A model generated the notes under the pieces. The model ran no database searches. It saw nothing but the letters and a program-made list of their open reading frames with translations, and was not told the DNA's origin. Shown in pieces: positions 1 through 13,159 of a stretch of 64,000 nt of DNA. The stretch lies in NCBI GenBank assembly GCA_021234155.1, contig JAJEKV010000005.1:18772089-18836088 (forward strand). Direction: 5' to 3'. The translations under genes were made by a program, and so were the position numbers. Positions within the stretch are counted from its first letter, which is position 1, and each line of letters begins with the position of its first letter. This stretch comes from Isoetes taiwanensis. Lineage: Eukaryota; Streptophyta; Lycopodiopsida; Isoetales; Isoetaceae.

Positions 1-700
1 GGTGCACGCAGTCCCCCGAAAGTATTAAGCGCTTAGTCAGCAGTTGCTCTCGTGGTAGACTTTACATCCCGAGAGAGCAACCGCTATGGACACAGCCCAC
101 CCTTATCAACCTGGGCCCGACCCCTAAGAACACAACACAAAGGGCTATTGCACGCAGGCCGCAACTACAAAGTGTGCTAGAGAGGCTACTCTAGGAGCAT
201 CAACTACAAAGCTTTTAGGTCTCTACCCCCTTCCCAATACAAGGAGTTCACAGAGATACATCATCCATGTACATCACGTAAGAACTAAAGAACAAGATCT
301 AATCTATATCATAGAGTTAGGTTCTTTAGTTAGAATCGCTATCTAGAGTTCTAGAGGGCTGCTATGGGCAACCTAATAGGCTAAACCCCACCGATTCAAT
401 GACTAAAAACAGGGTTTAGACTATCTAATTGGCCAAATACCCGATCCTTGAGAGACTCCTCCCCGACCGAGAGCTCGACCATCCCCAATGGAAACGCCGA
501 ATCTAGAGAAACTAAGGTTGCAATTCTCCCAAATGAAGTTCGGGATGCGGTTTTGGCCGTTGAGGCAGCCAAAACAGAAGTTCTCAAAACCCTAAAATCG
601 AAAAATTAGGTTAGTTAGGTTTCCAACCCTATATAGACAAGGGGTGGTTAGGGTTTCCAATTATCCCCTTTTGGCATGTGGGATAATTGGTAATGGGCCC
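1..700. other. No gene seen; probable old repeat
   Basis: Both strands carry only short open frames with no recognisable motif. The composition is mixed and resembles the long terminal repeat or leader of an old retroelement, but no second copy, primer site or terminus is visible. No function is assigned. Confidence 0.3.
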
Positions 701-733
701 ACTTGCCTTTAAGGGCTAGGTGGCCAAATGTGC

Positions 734-881
734 CCACATGGAAATGTGTGCACATTAATGAATGTGTACATTGGAAAATGTGCACATTACTTGCACCTAT
801 GGGTATGGCCCACTTGGCATCAAGTGGCCACATGGAAATGTGTGCCCACATTAATGTGTACATTGGAAAATGTGCACATTA
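734..881. repeat. Short direct repeat, two units of about 55 bp
   Basis: A unit beginning CCACATGGAAATGTGTGC and ending AAAATGTGCACATTA lies at 734-789 and again at 828-881, nearly identical apart from small indels. The internal pieces TGTGCACATT and AATGTGTACATT are themselves near-palindromic. It looks like local slippage or duplication in non-coding DNA just upstream of a LINE remnant. Confidence 0.7.
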
Positions 882-999
882 ATACTAATGCACATTCTTA
901 GCAAGTTGCCCCCTAGGGCTACCCACTTGGCTATACGTTGGCGCATTAACGCCAATCGGGGTGGCGGTACGCTGCGTGACGTGGCAAGCACAATATACG

Positions 1000-2045
1000 C
1001 CCCGGGAGGCGTATCTTTGGCTGGAACGTCACAGTTCTTCTGTATGGGGTCGAGGTGTGGGGCCCAGTGGTGTCTTTGGCGACTTGGAACGACTTAGAGC
1101 AGGTCCAGAAGGCATTTTTGACGCGGGCACTTGGGGTCAAGTTCTCGGTTCCATATCAGATCTTGTTGACAGGATTCATGCCCCTGCAGCATGCGGCCCT
1201 CGATAGACACATTGTTTATTTCCAGAAGGTGGCCAAGCCAAATTTACACTCTGGCCTCGCGACTTGGCTTACTGGCGGGTGGGGCGATGAGCCCGCAATG
1301 ACTCAGGGCTTGTTGGAAGGACAAGAGAGCCCAGTGGCTGGCGCGCTGGAATGTAGACGCACATAGGTGCGTCCAGGTGCACACAGACGCCGGCCGGGAT
1401 AGGCTGAGGGGGTACTTGGACTCTTGTTTCCTGGGGAAGCTCTGGGACCACCATGCTCTGGAACAGGTAAAGATGGCACACTACAAGCAAAGACATAAAC
1501 CCCACCCCGGTTCGAGGCCCACGCCTCTACCGTTCTCTCGTTGCCCATGAAGAAGGGCAGGATCATCGCGTCCATTCGAACATGGGCCCACCATCTTCGG
1601 CTTGAGACGGGTCGGTGGGTTGGAGAGTCGCGCCAGGACAGGCTTTGTCAGTGTTGCCCGCTGGGGGTTGTTGAGGATGAAATTCATGCCTTCGTGAGTT
1701 TGCCGACCCTATAGTCGATTCGCTCGCTACATTCTCTTGGTGCGCACTGGTGCGCCCCGCCCAGACGAAGCTACTCAGTACGCCGTCAGTTCGATCCCTT
1801 GGCTCCTACCTCCAGGAGGTTTTGGATCTGCGGACTCACCTCTGCCCCCGGGCGCCTACCTGAGGTGCTGGGAATTCATGTGTATATGTATATTTGTACA
1901 GCTGCCAGCAGGCTTGTTGCTGCGACGGTTTTTCCCTCGTAAGGGGGGGTAGCAACGGGCTTGCTGCACCCGTGTAAATTGGGTCCCATAGGTCGATTGG
2001 CCTCCGCGGACGATAAAAGAACCTTCCTTTCTTCCTTCTTTCCTT
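1000..2045 (+). mobile_element. LINE 3' end, family 1, copy 1 (5'-truncated, frameshifted)
   Basis: Non-LTR retrotransposon remnant. Near 1040 the plus strand encodes LYGVEVWGP, a motif of the thumb/connection region after the RT palm. Near 1550-1690 it encodes a segment with the pattern MKK-R-IIASIR-(T/W)-HHLRLETGRW, then a Cys-rich stretch, matching another copy at 55,690-56,330. Several frameshifts separate these blocks, so no protein can be made. The 3' UTR ends TCCCATAGGTCGATTGGCCTCC-type sequence then GATAAAA, followed by a (CTTCC)-rich pyrimidine tail at 2020-2050 in place of poly(A). It is one of at least four pieces of this family in the window. Confidence 0.75.
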
Positions 2046-2278
2046 CCTTTAGCCCCTATTTTAATGAACTACCCTTTATTACTTTAAAGTTCCACGTTGC
2101 TTAACAATAGTTGCCCTTGCCCTTTTCTTTAGCTTTCCCAATGGTATTAAAAAAACCATAATAAACAACCTTAGCCCTTTATCTAACTTTAATGACTCTT
2201 GGGTAATTCTTTTGGTCTTTCTTTCTCTTTCTCATGCTTTACAGCCACTCCCCCCAGCACCACCATATCAGAATCAAA

Positions 2279-2595
2279 CAAATGTTTAACGCACATGTAT
2301 GAAAATTGTTTTGGGGAAGGATCTTCCACATCATTCCACCTTATTGCGTATTAGACACTGATACAAACTTCAGAGAATGCCATCATAAAATATTTAACGA
2401 GCGTACAGGTAGATGTGGAAACGAAATACTGTAACAATAAGAAATGGAGCAAATGTTTAACACGCATGCAAGAAAATTGTTCTGGAGAAGGTTCCCCAGC
2501 ACTTCCCTTATTGTGTACTAGTCACTAATATGAACTTTAGAGAATGCTGTTCTTTTAAAATTGTATAGATAGACGTGGAAATGCTACCAAGATCC
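2279..2595. repeat. Two-copy direct repeat, about 170-bp period
   Basis: The block beginning CAAATGTTTAACGCACATG (2279-2430) recurs diverged at 2453-2590: CAAATGTTTAACACGCATG, then AAAATTGTTCTGGAGAAGG, TTATTGTGTACTAG, AACTTTAGAGAATGC and AGACGTGGAAA. There is no coding potential. It probably reflects an old tandem duplication. Confidence 0.7.
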
Positions 2596-2785
2596 AAAAC
2601 AAGAAAATGATAACTAGTCTCTATTTGTTATAAAAAGCTATAATTGGGACTTTGGGACAAGAATCTCAATTATACAAATTTGATTTAATCAATAAGCGAG
2701 TCCGGCCTCGCATTCCTTTTTTTATCAAGACCATTACCTTCATCAACTCGTTTACCTAACACAGATGGAGTCGAAAAACAGAGAT

Positions 2786-2824
2786 GTCTGTGGTGGCTTT
2801 AGCCGCCACAATAAATTTCTTGTA
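2786..2824 (+). mobile_element. Hairpin-bearing terminus of a Helitron-like element (end A)
   Basis: An imperfect GC-rich hairpin (TGTGGTGGC, TTTA loop side, GCCGCCACA; 2789-2810) is followed by ATAAATTTCTTG and then T. The same terminal block follows a different hairpin at 36,097-36,130 (minus strand) and a deleted hairpin at 60,114-60,130 (plus strand). The stem sequence differs between copies while the stem and the 12-nt tail persist. That layout is typical of rolling-circle element 3' ends, although the last four bases are CTTG instead of CTRR. The body and 5' end of this copy were not located. Confidence 0.5.
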
Positions 2825-2870
2825 TATCTAAATTTATATGAGTTTTTTTTTGGCAAGATTGCAAAGAATA

Positions 2871-3330
2871 TTATGGTCGACAGCCCCACAAAAAATAGCT
2901 CCAATTTTTTTTACTTTGCAAATCCATAATGGAAAATGGCATGGCGATTCCTCTCATCGGGTAATTTGAAGATAAATCTGAAGGCTGCGACCCTGTTACC
3001 ATGTTGTGGCAACCTAGAACTGGGCCGCTTATTTTAGGACCTGCTCCCGGCCCATCCATTTTCACTGGTGGTGGCAGTGGAGGAACGCGATCCGGGAAAG
3101 TATTAACTGTGTAAGGCTCCAATAGAGAAACATGAAATATTGTATGGAGCCGAACAGCTGGAGGGAGCTCGAGTCGAAATGCCACCTTGCTGATCTGAGC
3201 AGTGATCCGGTAAGGACCAAGGCGACAAGTAAGCTGGGCGGATTGGTGTGTCGATCATGGTAAGATTGTGTAGTCTGGATATTCGAAACAAAATCATGGT
3301 TTGGATCGTGCAGTCTGGAAATTCGAACCA
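2871..3330 (-). mobile_element. Ty3/gypsy retrotransposon pol fragment (integrase C-terminal end)
   Basis: Read on the minus strand, about 3240-3060 encodes CRLGPYRIT followed by AFRLELPPAVRLHTIFHVSLLEPY-like text. The phrase FRLELPP..R.H.vFHVSLLEPY is the hallmark of the end of Ty3/gypsy integrase, just before the chromodomain or 3' end. Frames change upstream (3240-3330), so the fragment is decayed. No LTR, reverse transcriptase or chromodomain is found next to it. It is a dead fragment only. Confidence 0.7.
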
Positions 3331-3689
3331 AGGTTAATATGCTACATTTTCATCTGATCGATCTCAACAAAAATATGTCTGTTAAGAGCTGCTTTGTTAT
3401 TAATAAATAGGGTATAATTCAAAACATGGTTCTGCAATTTTCTAAATGACAGCGCTTGCTGTATTGTTTTTTCAATAGCAGGATACTTTAGATCTGTACA
3501 TGATCACAAAGCATATTTGAGATTCTGGAGCTTCTGAACTAGATTGAAAAGGAGTTTGAATTGCCTTTGTATCTTGTTAACTGACCTATAAGTTTTTGAG
3601 ACTAGTTTTTGTCTGCACGATCTTTGCTGGGATATGTAAAATGTTCTTTGAATGTAAATATATCTGAATTCATTATTAATATTGCATTT

Positions 3690-4125
3690 TACAGGGTTTT
3701 GGCAAGTTGCAGAAAGATGGAAATTTATTGAATGGATTAAAAGGTTGTGTAGTTCTCTAGCAGATCTGGATCCCCAGGTATGCTTCTACCTTGCTAGCGT
3801 TCTATATTATCTGCTTAAATTAGTGTGTATTCTCTCTCTGCATGGTGAGAACAATATTCTCAAGTATACACCAACTTTTATGTTTCTGATTTTATGCATT
3901 GTGTTCATGCATGCTTTAGACTTTTCATCCTAATCAGAATCTATCTTATGAGCATTTTATCAGCTTGTAAAATTGTGGCACTGCTAGGTGCTCATAATGA
4001 CAGTTGATTTGCTTATAATGTCCTGTTTATTTCAGGTTTTGAATATTTGTTCAACATGGAAGCATGTCCTTCACCGTGGAAACATGTCACTTTGCACAGT
4101 ATTTTTCCTTGGTACTTTCCTTGGT
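3690..4125 (+). other. Possible exons of an unrecognised gene or gene fragment
   Basis: Two exon-like blocks are bounded by plausible splice signals. The block at 3694-3777 is preceded by a T-rich run ending ACAG and followed by GTATGC; its open frame contains FWQVAERWKFIEWIKRLC. The block at about 4036-4111 is preceded by TTTCAG and followed by GTACTT; it contains VLNICSTWKHVLHRGN. No start, stop or other exons were found nearby and no family is recognised. It may be a captured or decayed host fragment. Confidence 0.2.
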
Positions 4126-4471
4126 AAGCACATCATTAACAACAGCAAGCAACATGACAACGTGCAGAGTTTTTACAGTTCAAACAATAGGGCTTTTTTG
4201 TTTCAAACAACGTGGCTTTTCACATCGCCATAGGGCCCTTCAAACAGCATGGTTTCTGACAGAGCTTTTTCAAAACAATGGATTTTCGTGAAGTTATAAT
4301 AAGAATTTTCGAACCCGCAAATAACACGCAAATTCAATTTGTATATGTGGTGCTTTAATAGGTCGATTGAGTCAAAAAATGTGTGAAAAAAACAACAGAA
4401 TGAAGATCGAAACAACGAATTGAAAACAAAGCAAAAAAGATTTTCAGATTGAACCAAAACATATATACAAA

Positions 4472-4862
4472 GTATTAGCTAAATTTCTGCAATTGACAAT
4501 CAACTTTCAAAGGCAATTAAAGGACAATTCTGATACAATACAGTTTTATAAGAGATAAATTATGTTTGGAAATATCACCAAACATGTATTATATTGATTT
4601 ATTATTCCCTTTTATTTTCAACAAGACCATGCAATCATGACTACATTGCGATTAGCTGGGACTCTCTCCAAAAAATATTGTACTGCTAGGCATCTTACTA
4701 ATGTTATAGAATGCCGGAGGAAACAAACTACTTTATAGAGCTAAATATCGGCAAATGACAATAAACTTTCACAGGCAATCAAAGCACAATTCTGATACAA
4801 TACATTTCTGTAAGAGATCAATTATGCTTGAAAATATAAACAAGCATGTATCATGTTGATAT
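4472..4862. repeat. Diverged direct repeat, two units of about 128 bp, each with a hairpin
   Basis: Units at 4472-4600 and 4734-4862 share blocks such as ACAATTCTGATACAATACA, GTAAGAGATAAATTATG-type text and AAGCATGTATCATGTTGAT-type ends. Each has a small hairpin: TGTTTGG/CCAAACA in the first (4563-4585) and TGCTTG/CAAGCA in the second, with the same 8-10 nt spacing. The stems differ by a matched base-pair change. No coding capacity is seen. Confidence 0.65.
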
Positions 4863-4869
4863 ACATTAA

Positions 4870-7525
4870 CATTGTTTTGCAGTTATGGCATTTGATGAGT
4901 CTACGTCCAGGCTACATTAAATCATCCCATCTTTGCAATGCTCATTATTCTTATGTGTTGGCTACACGTCCTGTCCACACCTAGACAATGTTGAACTAAC
5001 TCATCTTCAAGTTTTCTTTTACACTAACGAAATTCTAGAACAGAAAGGTTGAGTCTTAACATGACAATGCTTCATTGTTGTGGTTGGTGTGGCTATTATT
5101 GTTGTGACTAGTGTGTAGCCAAGGGCACATTTTGCATTTAAGGTACATCTATTATCTTGACGCCACAATATATTGCATCTTTAGCACTATATCTCTATTT
5201 CAATACCTCATGTTGTAGTGATGCTGGATTGGACATCATCTGATAAAATAGTTGGTACATGATTTTGCAGTAGTTCGGGGGGCAATGAGGATCACCTGCC
5301 TTATATATCAGAACCATTCGCTGGTGATCCATTGCAGACAAAGCCATTTGAGATGCTTTATTAAACATGTTAGCCAAGATGTGGATAATTTGTGGCCTTG
5401 CCTACTTTAATAGCTATGCATGTATGCCATCTATGCTGCAGCCTTGCATTCGCAACACACTGCAAAACTTTAATGACATCTGCCTCTACTATAACTAATG
5501 CTGGGTCTGTCTGTGCTGATACTCATTTTGCACCTCGATGAGATCATTAAGCTACAACAAGTATTGCACCCATTGTTCTAAAGAAATATGTTCCCCGTAG
5601 GTAGCATAATTAGGACATTTCCCGCTGATGCTCCATAATATACTGTCACCGGGCACCATAACTAGTAAATATCGAAAGCTGGACAACTTTGACAAAATAA
5701 TCTAATCACTTCTAACTGGTTCTAAATAAACAAGACCTTGTGAAAACTTGCGAAGCCAAAGGGGAAAAAAAAAATCCTAAACAATCATTCCTAAATAAGA
5801 CCTTCCTAAAACTTCAACAACTTGAAAGAAATAAAACAATTGACTCTAGCTTTTTAACAAAAACAAACCCTTGTCAAAGCTTTCTGGTGTGGCTTTTGCT
5901 AGTTAACTTTGTTACTAGTGGACTTTAATATTATTACAAACAAAGTTCTCTATTTTCCTTTGTTACATGCATATATGGTAGTAAAAAGCTGTGGGTTTTG
6001 AAGTTCGTTCTATCAATCTTTTCATAACATTTCATCAAATTTTGACATAAGTGGCGAGCAAGTTTCATTTTTCTGGTAGATCTCCTTTAAGATGCAAAAG
6101 CAAGTGATCCGAATGGTTGCCATCATGTTACTAGTTTGAGAGGTTGCAGCAGATAATAAGTGCTTCAGACGTCAACCTACAAAGAGGGGATTGCCTGTGT
6201 GAGCAGATCATCGGACAGAACAGAGTTAAGAGCATATTCTGACGCATTGGAACAGGTGCATAACATATATACACACATCCTTGAATTAGGTAAGCCTTTA
6301 ACCGTTCTGCATTCTCATAGCATATTTATTGAATGGGCTTGCACAATTGCTGAATAATTTGTCACGTTGAGCAGAGGTTTGTAAAAGTCCAGATATGCTA
6401 ATTTTAGTCTAGGGTGGCTAGATTTTATTGCAGATTCTAGTCTCTTGTTGAATCCTAATGCATCTTGATTTGTAAAATCTACTGATTTGAGTACCCTTTT
6501 CCAAAGATTTTGATTACAGCAGCAGCCCAATGGTGCAAGGGAAACCATGCCTATATATCTTTCCTCTTCATTGTTCTAAATTGCAAATAGTAAATATTTC
6601 TCATGTATATCCAAGGCGGTATGAATAATGTGTAAAACTGGAAACATGGAAAAACTGTAAATGCCACGGCTTATGTAAATCAGATTACTGGAGTGTTTTT
6701 TGGGATTCCTGATTCATGTTGCTAATTTTGCTCATTGTATGTTTTTCTTTGAACATCACTGATCATCACAAGTAGAAGCAAGCATTTGATTTTTGAATGA
6801 TGAATAAGTATCTCAAAAGAAATGCTGATATGTAATGGAAGCCAGGAATGGAACTAGATGATAGGTCTTTAATGCAGGTTTTATCATGGCAAAATCCAAG
6901 ATTCTCCCTCGCACATGTAACAACAATTCTCACCACAGATTCTATTTTAAACTGGCACAAATTCCTTTCTGCAGCAGCTACAGCTACAATTTGCACTATT
7001 TCTCCGAGTATCTCCTACAATTCACAATTCTAAACTGCCACAAATCCTTTTTTTAGTATCTACATTTTGCACCTACTGTCCAGAGTATCTTCTACAATTC
7101 TAAACTGGCACAATTTCTTTTTTTGCAGGGGTGCACTATTTCTTCGAATCTTCACAAACTATCTTTGCACCGAATCAAACAAAAGGCCGCATAAATTTCA
7201 AGTTTCTCTAATTTGGATTGGGTTCATCTAGATTCTCCTCATAAATTATGGCGTTTTAATGATTTTCATTTTGAATACATTGCGGACTAGGAACGTCCTG
7301 GGGTGATAATAATGTTTATAATGCCATTTTTGACCATGACAACCACCACTGCATAGTTATAAATTTACTACCAAACCAGCAGTGAAAATAAAACCATGTT
7401 GTACATCTCGTACCGCAAATAGATTGTACATCTTGCAGTTTACTGCTGGTATCATATTGAATGGCAAAGTGTGAATTGTTAGTCAATTTGCCATGAACAT
7501 TATGTACAGAACATATACACATAGA
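4870..7525. other. Gene-poor stretch, nothing recognised
   Basis: AT-rich DNA with only short, uncharacterised open frames on either strand. Several cytosine-poor tracts near 7000-7130 repeat CTGGCACAA and TCTACAATTC, suggesting local duplication. No RNA gene, transposon terminus or splice-bounded exon chain could be supported. The last part probably contains the 3' UTR of the protease gene that ends at 7529. Confidence 0.4.
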
Positions 7526-7528
7526 TTC

Positions 7529-9627
<2,099 letters not shown>

Positions 9628-9639
9628 AGACAAAAGAAA

Positions 9640-11285
9640 AGGCTTTCGTAGTGGTTATACCTTTTTGTTGGTAGGTTTGGCAAAAATGGCGCTAATTCTA
9701 GCGGCTTTTAAACTAAATGTTGCTTAATTTGGCGAATACGTGGCTTCTAAGAAAGCGTAAAGCTTTTCCCTTTACGTGCCATTTTTTTTTATTTTATTCC
9801 CCATTCGCATACAAATAACATGTATCATACAAGTTATGTGAGCACGTCCCTCTTTTGTTGTTATTTTTTTATTTTTTATTTCCAAAGTCTTGCTTTGTCT
9901 CTAAGGTGAGGTTGCGCATCATTTTTCCCATTTCATCAACATAGTCGTTTTTGGTAGGCTGCAGTTGTCTTTGCTACCTACAATGGTTTATTATGTGTGG
10001 CTTAGCGTGGAATCACACCACCGGACTCCCAACTCAAAAGATTCGAGTGAGCGAAGAAAGCTCCCCCATGAACAATTCGAATCTGCAGCGAAAATAGTAA
10101 CGTGGCAGCGTGCTGGGCGGAGCTAGTGTGATAATAAAATCGAAGGCTTCTAAATCTCCTGGCCAAGCTTCTAAAACACGCCCCGTGGTGTGATAGTCTT
10201 ATGGAATTTGAAGTATAAATTTTATTCTCTTTTTTTCTTGCCAAATACATTCTATTCTATTCTATTCTATTCGATTATTGTTTAAAAGACATTACGCATA
10301 CGCCACAGTTTTATCATAGATGTTGACATTGCTGATGGCAAACACAGAAATTTTGTTGGTGTGAGTATTGACCATTGAATGTAGAGAGCATACCCTTATA
10401 ATTTTGGAAGAGGGGGCACTTGCGTGCGCTATGAGACTTGGCTTTAGACACATATATGAACACCAATGCTCATGATAATATTTTATTTGATGGTGAGTCA
10501 TCAAAAATGTCTACAATTGGATGTGTTACTCATTCATCAAGGATGCTCGTTAGCCCCGCTCCTTCTTATGATTGTGGCTGGTCCTATTACATAATTCTGA
10601 GAAATTGGAAGATGGAAAAGTTGCTCTTAGACACATTCTCTTTGGCTTGTGGTGTACATGTGTGTGGGTCACAATAATGATCAATATCTTCAAGGAGATT
10701 TAGGTTGGCTAGGATTAATTTATTATGCAGAAAGCACCATCATCTTCATTCATCAAATTATAGCTAGAACTATAGTTCTTGAGTTTCAAACGTTGAACAT
10801 AGAACTCGAAGACCTTCATCTTCCAATTGAAGAGCTCATACTCATACCAAAGCTCAATATACTCTATGAGTGGGACTCGAACAATGAACCTACAGTCTAT
10901 GAATGGTAACTTGCTTTATTGTTCTATTTGATGAGTAGGGCGCATCCCCATTAAGTTGTCTTGGGCAAGACAGACTCAGAAAACATCATTTTTTTTAGTG
11001 TCTATGTTTATGAAACATTGTCGTTTAGAGATTATCATCATGAGTTTTCTTATGTTCAATGCTAGGGAAAGTTTTAAGCACCCAATAATATTTTCTAAGT
11101 ATAATGAATTGACCATTCCTTATGTAATTTATTTGTTGAGGAGTGGAGTCTGGAATGGCAATTCTTGTGAATTTTTTCCATCTACCAAATTTAGACAACA
11201 TCAATTTATTTCTAACACTATAAATTGTATGCCACGTAAATCTAATAACCTAATTTGTATGTTGATAGACTCAAAGGAGGCAAAT
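9640..11285. other. Upstream region of the protease gene and gene-poor DNA
   Basis: The protease promoter should lie in roughly 9640-9900. No clear TATA box could be placed. A short (TTCTA)n run lies at 10,248-10,270. Scattered open frames at 10.4-11.3 kb have no recognisable domain. No RNA gene or element terminus is seen. Confidence 0.35.
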
Positions 11286-11289
11286 TACA

Positions 11290-12060
11290 TTTGCAAATGC
11301 TTTTTACGAATTTTTGGTTGAAAGAAAAAGGTTTTTTTCATAAATAAGATTTTTTTGAGAAGTTCTCTTTTACTACACCATTGTACGTAACATCTAAGTC
11401 ACTAAAACTAAATAAAGAAGAGAAGCACTAGAGAGAGAATATCCATTGTTTCTACGCTCATAACTTGAGCTACAGATGCCAAATTCAAATGATCTTAGGC
11501 TTTTTGGAAAGTAGAGAGCTTTCTATTGACATATGAATTGATCAAGATCTATCAAAGTAGGTATCTATTTTTTGTATTTTTCAATCCGAATACCTTTTTA
11601 CAAAGTGCACGCATGCCATGCAAATTTGATAGTAATATGGTCGTTATCTTAACTTTTGAATTCAAACTCTATTTTGAGTGTTTTTTATTGTGTTGAAAAG
11701 CTCTCTCTGGGATCTTTATGATGATATATGATATGCACGTATTTGGTTAAGTTTTCTGGGCAAAAACAACAAATTTTCTGGCTAGTTCATGCCCCAGTAG
11801 TTGATTCTCTGCCTAGCTGATCATTTTGGTTATGTCCTTTGTCCTGCATCATTATAGTGCAATATGCTTTTATGAAGATATTAAAGAGACGATGTTATCA
11901 TGGACGCCTGTATCGGGGAAAAAAAAATTTGTAACTTTTTGTTTTGGTGTGTTATGTGAGATGTTGTTTTTTTTTTTTTTGAAAAAAAAATGTAAAAATG
12001 TAAACACATTGGCAAGTTCATGAATAACATATAAACCATCAAATATAGCACAAAGTTTTG
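11290..12060. repeat. Dispersed repeat 'R1', copy 1
   Basis: An AT-rich non-coding block. Its reverse complement reappears at about 25,380-25,929 and continues at 39,184-39,345 beyond a large LINE insertion. Shared landmarks include GCTCTCTCTGGGATC, ATATATGATATG, TGATCATTTTGGTTATGTCC-type text, TTTGTCCTGCATCATTATAG-type text and TTTACGTAACATCTAAG-type text. A terminal sub-block (11,940-12,050) sits in the opposite relative orientation in copy 2. It is probably a non-autonomous transposon relic of unknown class. Confidence 0.75.
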
Positions 12061-12357
12061 TAGCAGAACAGGAAAGAGGAGATGAATGGGAGAGGCTTGG
12101 TTACTTCTAGAGCTTAGCCATTGCTGAACAAGCCAGAAGACCTATGAAAGGCAACATTTCAAACTATATACAGAAGATCATTGTAGTGCAGTAAGCTTTT
12201 ACGAAGATAGTGAAACTAAGACAGGTAGGTTGGGCATCTTATTTTTCGGGCCTCTTTCATTCCTTACTTTGGGAGATGTTACGATAGTCACATTTTATCT
12301 GTCGCGTTTTATATAGAAAAATGTTTTATATGTTATTCATGAACTTGCCAATTTTGC
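12009..12357. repeat. Perfect 28-bp inverted repeat at the R1 repeat edge
   Basis: ATTGGCAAGTTCATGAATAA (starting 12,009, continuing for 28 bp) is repeated as an exact reverse complement ending near 12,357. The 290 bp between includes a partial second copy of R1 sequence (GTGCAGTAAGCTTTTACGAAG). It may be a folded-back transposon derivative. A SINE begins immediately to the right. Confidence 0.7.
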
Positions 12358-12363
12358 CCATCA

Positions 12364-12498
12364 TGGTGGTGGTCTAGTGGTAAGGTCTTGGATTGGGGTA
12401 ATCCCCACCAGGGTTCAAAACCCACTAGCTACCATCGGGTGGGAGACGTGGGTGGGTGCAAGTCCCACCAACCTTGCCTTCAAACAAAAAAAAAAAAA
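12364..12498 (+). mobile_element. tRNA-derived SINE with poly(A) tail
   Basis: An RNA polymerase III promoter is visible: A box TGGTCTAGTGGTAAGG (about 12,369-12,384) and B box GGGTTCAAAACCC (12,411-12,423), spaced as in a tRNA. A short tRNA-unrelated part follows, then about 13 A residues (12,486-12,498). There is no CCA, and the acceptor stem does not pair as a working tRNA would. It was probably mobilised by a LINE. A clear target-site duplication was not found. Confidence 0.75.
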
Positions 12499-13159
12499 CT
12501 GTTTGGAATATCAACCGCGTGTTGATGAGAATTTGAATCATAGAACATTCTGTGCAGACATGAAATTACTCCAAAATGAATAGAAGGAGCAATTCCTGTA
12601 GTAGTGTGTATCATTTGGGCTTGAAAGATTGTGTATCATTTGGGCTTGAAAGACCATGCAATATTAGAACAATTAGGAGAACATACAGCAAAAACACAGT
12701 TAACTAACAAATCTGGTTTGCCTCAAGCCTATAAAGCTTCAAGCCTATAAAGCTTTCAGAGTGCCATTCGCCACCCTAAAAGAAGGTAAATTTCACACAT
12801 TTTTTTAGCACTGCTAGTGACTGAGCACTTGACTGCAATTTTTAGTTAAATATGAACTCAACAAGATCGCCATCGCAATAGAGTTGAGCTCTACATGTGT
12901 CTTTAGTTGATTAGATTTCCTAAAAGAATTGCGGCCACGATTGTGAAGAACACTACATATTAAATATTTTATATTTAGTTGTGTCAGAGATCGTGGCCGC
13001 GTTCCTTGGAGGCATGTTACCAAAAAACTATGTCTTGTATTTGTTTTAGCTAGATAAGATCACGATCGTGATTGTTAAAACCAGTTTTAAATCTTCTCTG
13101 CAGTACTAGACCTCTTTTGAGGATCTAACGTGGACCCATGAGGATAATAACTCCTGAAA

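Noticed and set aside
10248-10270. Tail of another LINE copy
   Set aside because: None of the family's 3' UTR landmarks precede the (TTCTA)n run, so only a microsatellite can be supported.
12364-12440. A functional tRNA gene
   Set aside because: Boxes A and B are present, but the acceptor and anticodon arms do not fold properly and a poly(A) tail follows, so it is a SINE.
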